From: Bacillota bacterium
Lineage (GTDB): Bacteria > Bacillota > Clostridia > Lachnospirales > Lachnospiraceae
Direction of reading: 5' to 3'
NCBI GenBank assembly: GCA_023391695.1
Contig: JAEWAK010000059.1
Coordinates: forward strand, 1-41,411
DNA: 41,411 bases
The position numbers were made by a program, and so were the translations under genes. This document shows, one piece after another, positions 41,124 through 41,411 of this stretch (position 1 is its first letter; each line of letters opens with the position of its first letter). The notes beneath the pieces are model-generated. The model worked only from the letters and a program-made list of their open reading frames with translations. It was not told the origin of the DNA and ran no database searches.

Positions 41124-41195
41124 TGACTCCAAGGGGATTTGAACCCCTGTTACCGCCGTGAAAGGGCGGTGTCTTAACCGCTTGACCATGGAGCC
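41124..41195 (-). tRNA. tRNA-Glu (anticodon UUC)
   Basis: The anticodon stem CCGCC/GGCGG holds loop CTTTCAC. Acceptor GGCTCCA pairs with TGGAGTC. It directly follows an internal promoter. Confidence 0.95.
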
Positions 41196-41204
41196 ATAAC
41201 ATCA

Positions 41205-41233
41205 ATTATAACATAGTATTAATACTTTGTCAA
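41205..41233 (-). promoter_or_regulatory. Consensus promoter between tRNA-Asn and tRNA-Glu
   Basis: On the minus strand TTGACA (41228-41233) and TATAAT (41205-41210) are exactly 17 bp apart. It would start the Glu-Thr-Met-Asp-Val-Leu-Arg transcript just before tRNA-Glu, separately from tRNA-Asn. Confidence 0.88.
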
Positions 41234-41284
41234 TCAATATCTATACTTTTTAATACTCTTTTGGATTATATGTAAGAGTATCAG

Positions 41285-41356
41285 CTCCCCGAGTTGGACT
41301 CGAACCAACAACCCCACGGTTAACAGCCGTGTGCTCTACCATTGAGCTATCGAGGA
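41285..41356 (-). tRNA. tRNA-Asn (anticodon GUU)
   Basis: The anticodon stem CACGG/CCGTG holds loop CTGTTAA. Acceptor TCCTCGA pairs with TCGGGGA, with a G discriminator. It lies upstream of the internal promoter, so it probably belongs to another transcript that starts beyond the window edge. Confidence 0.94.
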
Positions 41357-41411
41357 ATAACTACATTTGATAATCATCCGTCAAACCAGGAATCTTTCGA
41401 TCCCGGAGGAA

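Overview
The window looks like a chromosomal segment of a low-GC, spore-forming Firmicute, most likely a Lachnospiraceae (Clostridium cluster XIVa) species. Three things suggest this: the AT-rich intergenic DNA with strong SigA-type promoters, an alpha/beta-type small acid-soluble spore protein, and clostridial families such as DUF4364 and DUF1700 next to the gene order tig-clpP-clpX-lon-engB. The species call is inference. I see no phage, integrase, transposase or CRISPR array.

Layout. 1-3.2 kb (+): a malic enzyme, a YhcC-type radical SAM protein and a DUF4364 protein. 3.2-11.2 kb (-): the protein quality-control run glmM | tig-clpP-clpX-lon-engB, which folds nascent chains, degrades proteins and supports 50S assembly. 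11.6-16.5 kb: a spore SASP, a sodium/alanine symporter, a DJ-1/PfpI protein, D-Ala-D-Ala ligase and a GNAT protein. 16.9-21.8 kb: a secreted protein with five fibronectin III domains, a YgjP-type metallopeptidase, an HxlR regulator divergent from a flavin-binding protein, and a DegV protein. 22.3-27.9 kb (-): a response regulator, a sensor kinase and an ABC transporter (ATPase plus FtsX-type permease), which look like one stress or peptide-sensing module. 28.1-28.9 kb (-): seven tRNAs. 29.1-34.6 kb: amidase-rdgB-phosphodiesterase (-), an alpha/beta hydrolase (+) and a THUMP-type rRNA methyltransferase (-). 35.1-40.2 kb (-): a rhodanese, a Ser/Thr/Asn-rich repeat protein, a lipoprotein flavin reductase with its probable TetR regulator, and a DUF1700 membrane protein. 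40.5-41.4 kb (-): eight more tRNAs.

The least ordinary content is small and mostly non-coding. A palindromic repeat unit appears to have inserted in frame into ddl, adding 31 codons and leaving an 8-bp flanking direct repeat; a related unit lies about 750 bp away. There are two further dispersed repeat families, one of them a MITE-like unit of about 130 bp with 15-bp terminal inverted repeats, and a 126-bp foldback element. Two intergenic regions each have a good promoter followed by RNA-like stem-loops and no ORF, so they are candidate small RNAs; one carries a C-rich hairpin loop. A perfect palindrome fuses the 3' ends of two convergent genes. A near-consensus promoter carries a perfect 12-bp palindrome that suits the neighbouring TetR protein.

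Start codons were chosen by ribosome binding site. Several genes are therefore shorter than the longest possible reading frame, and this is stated in each entry.
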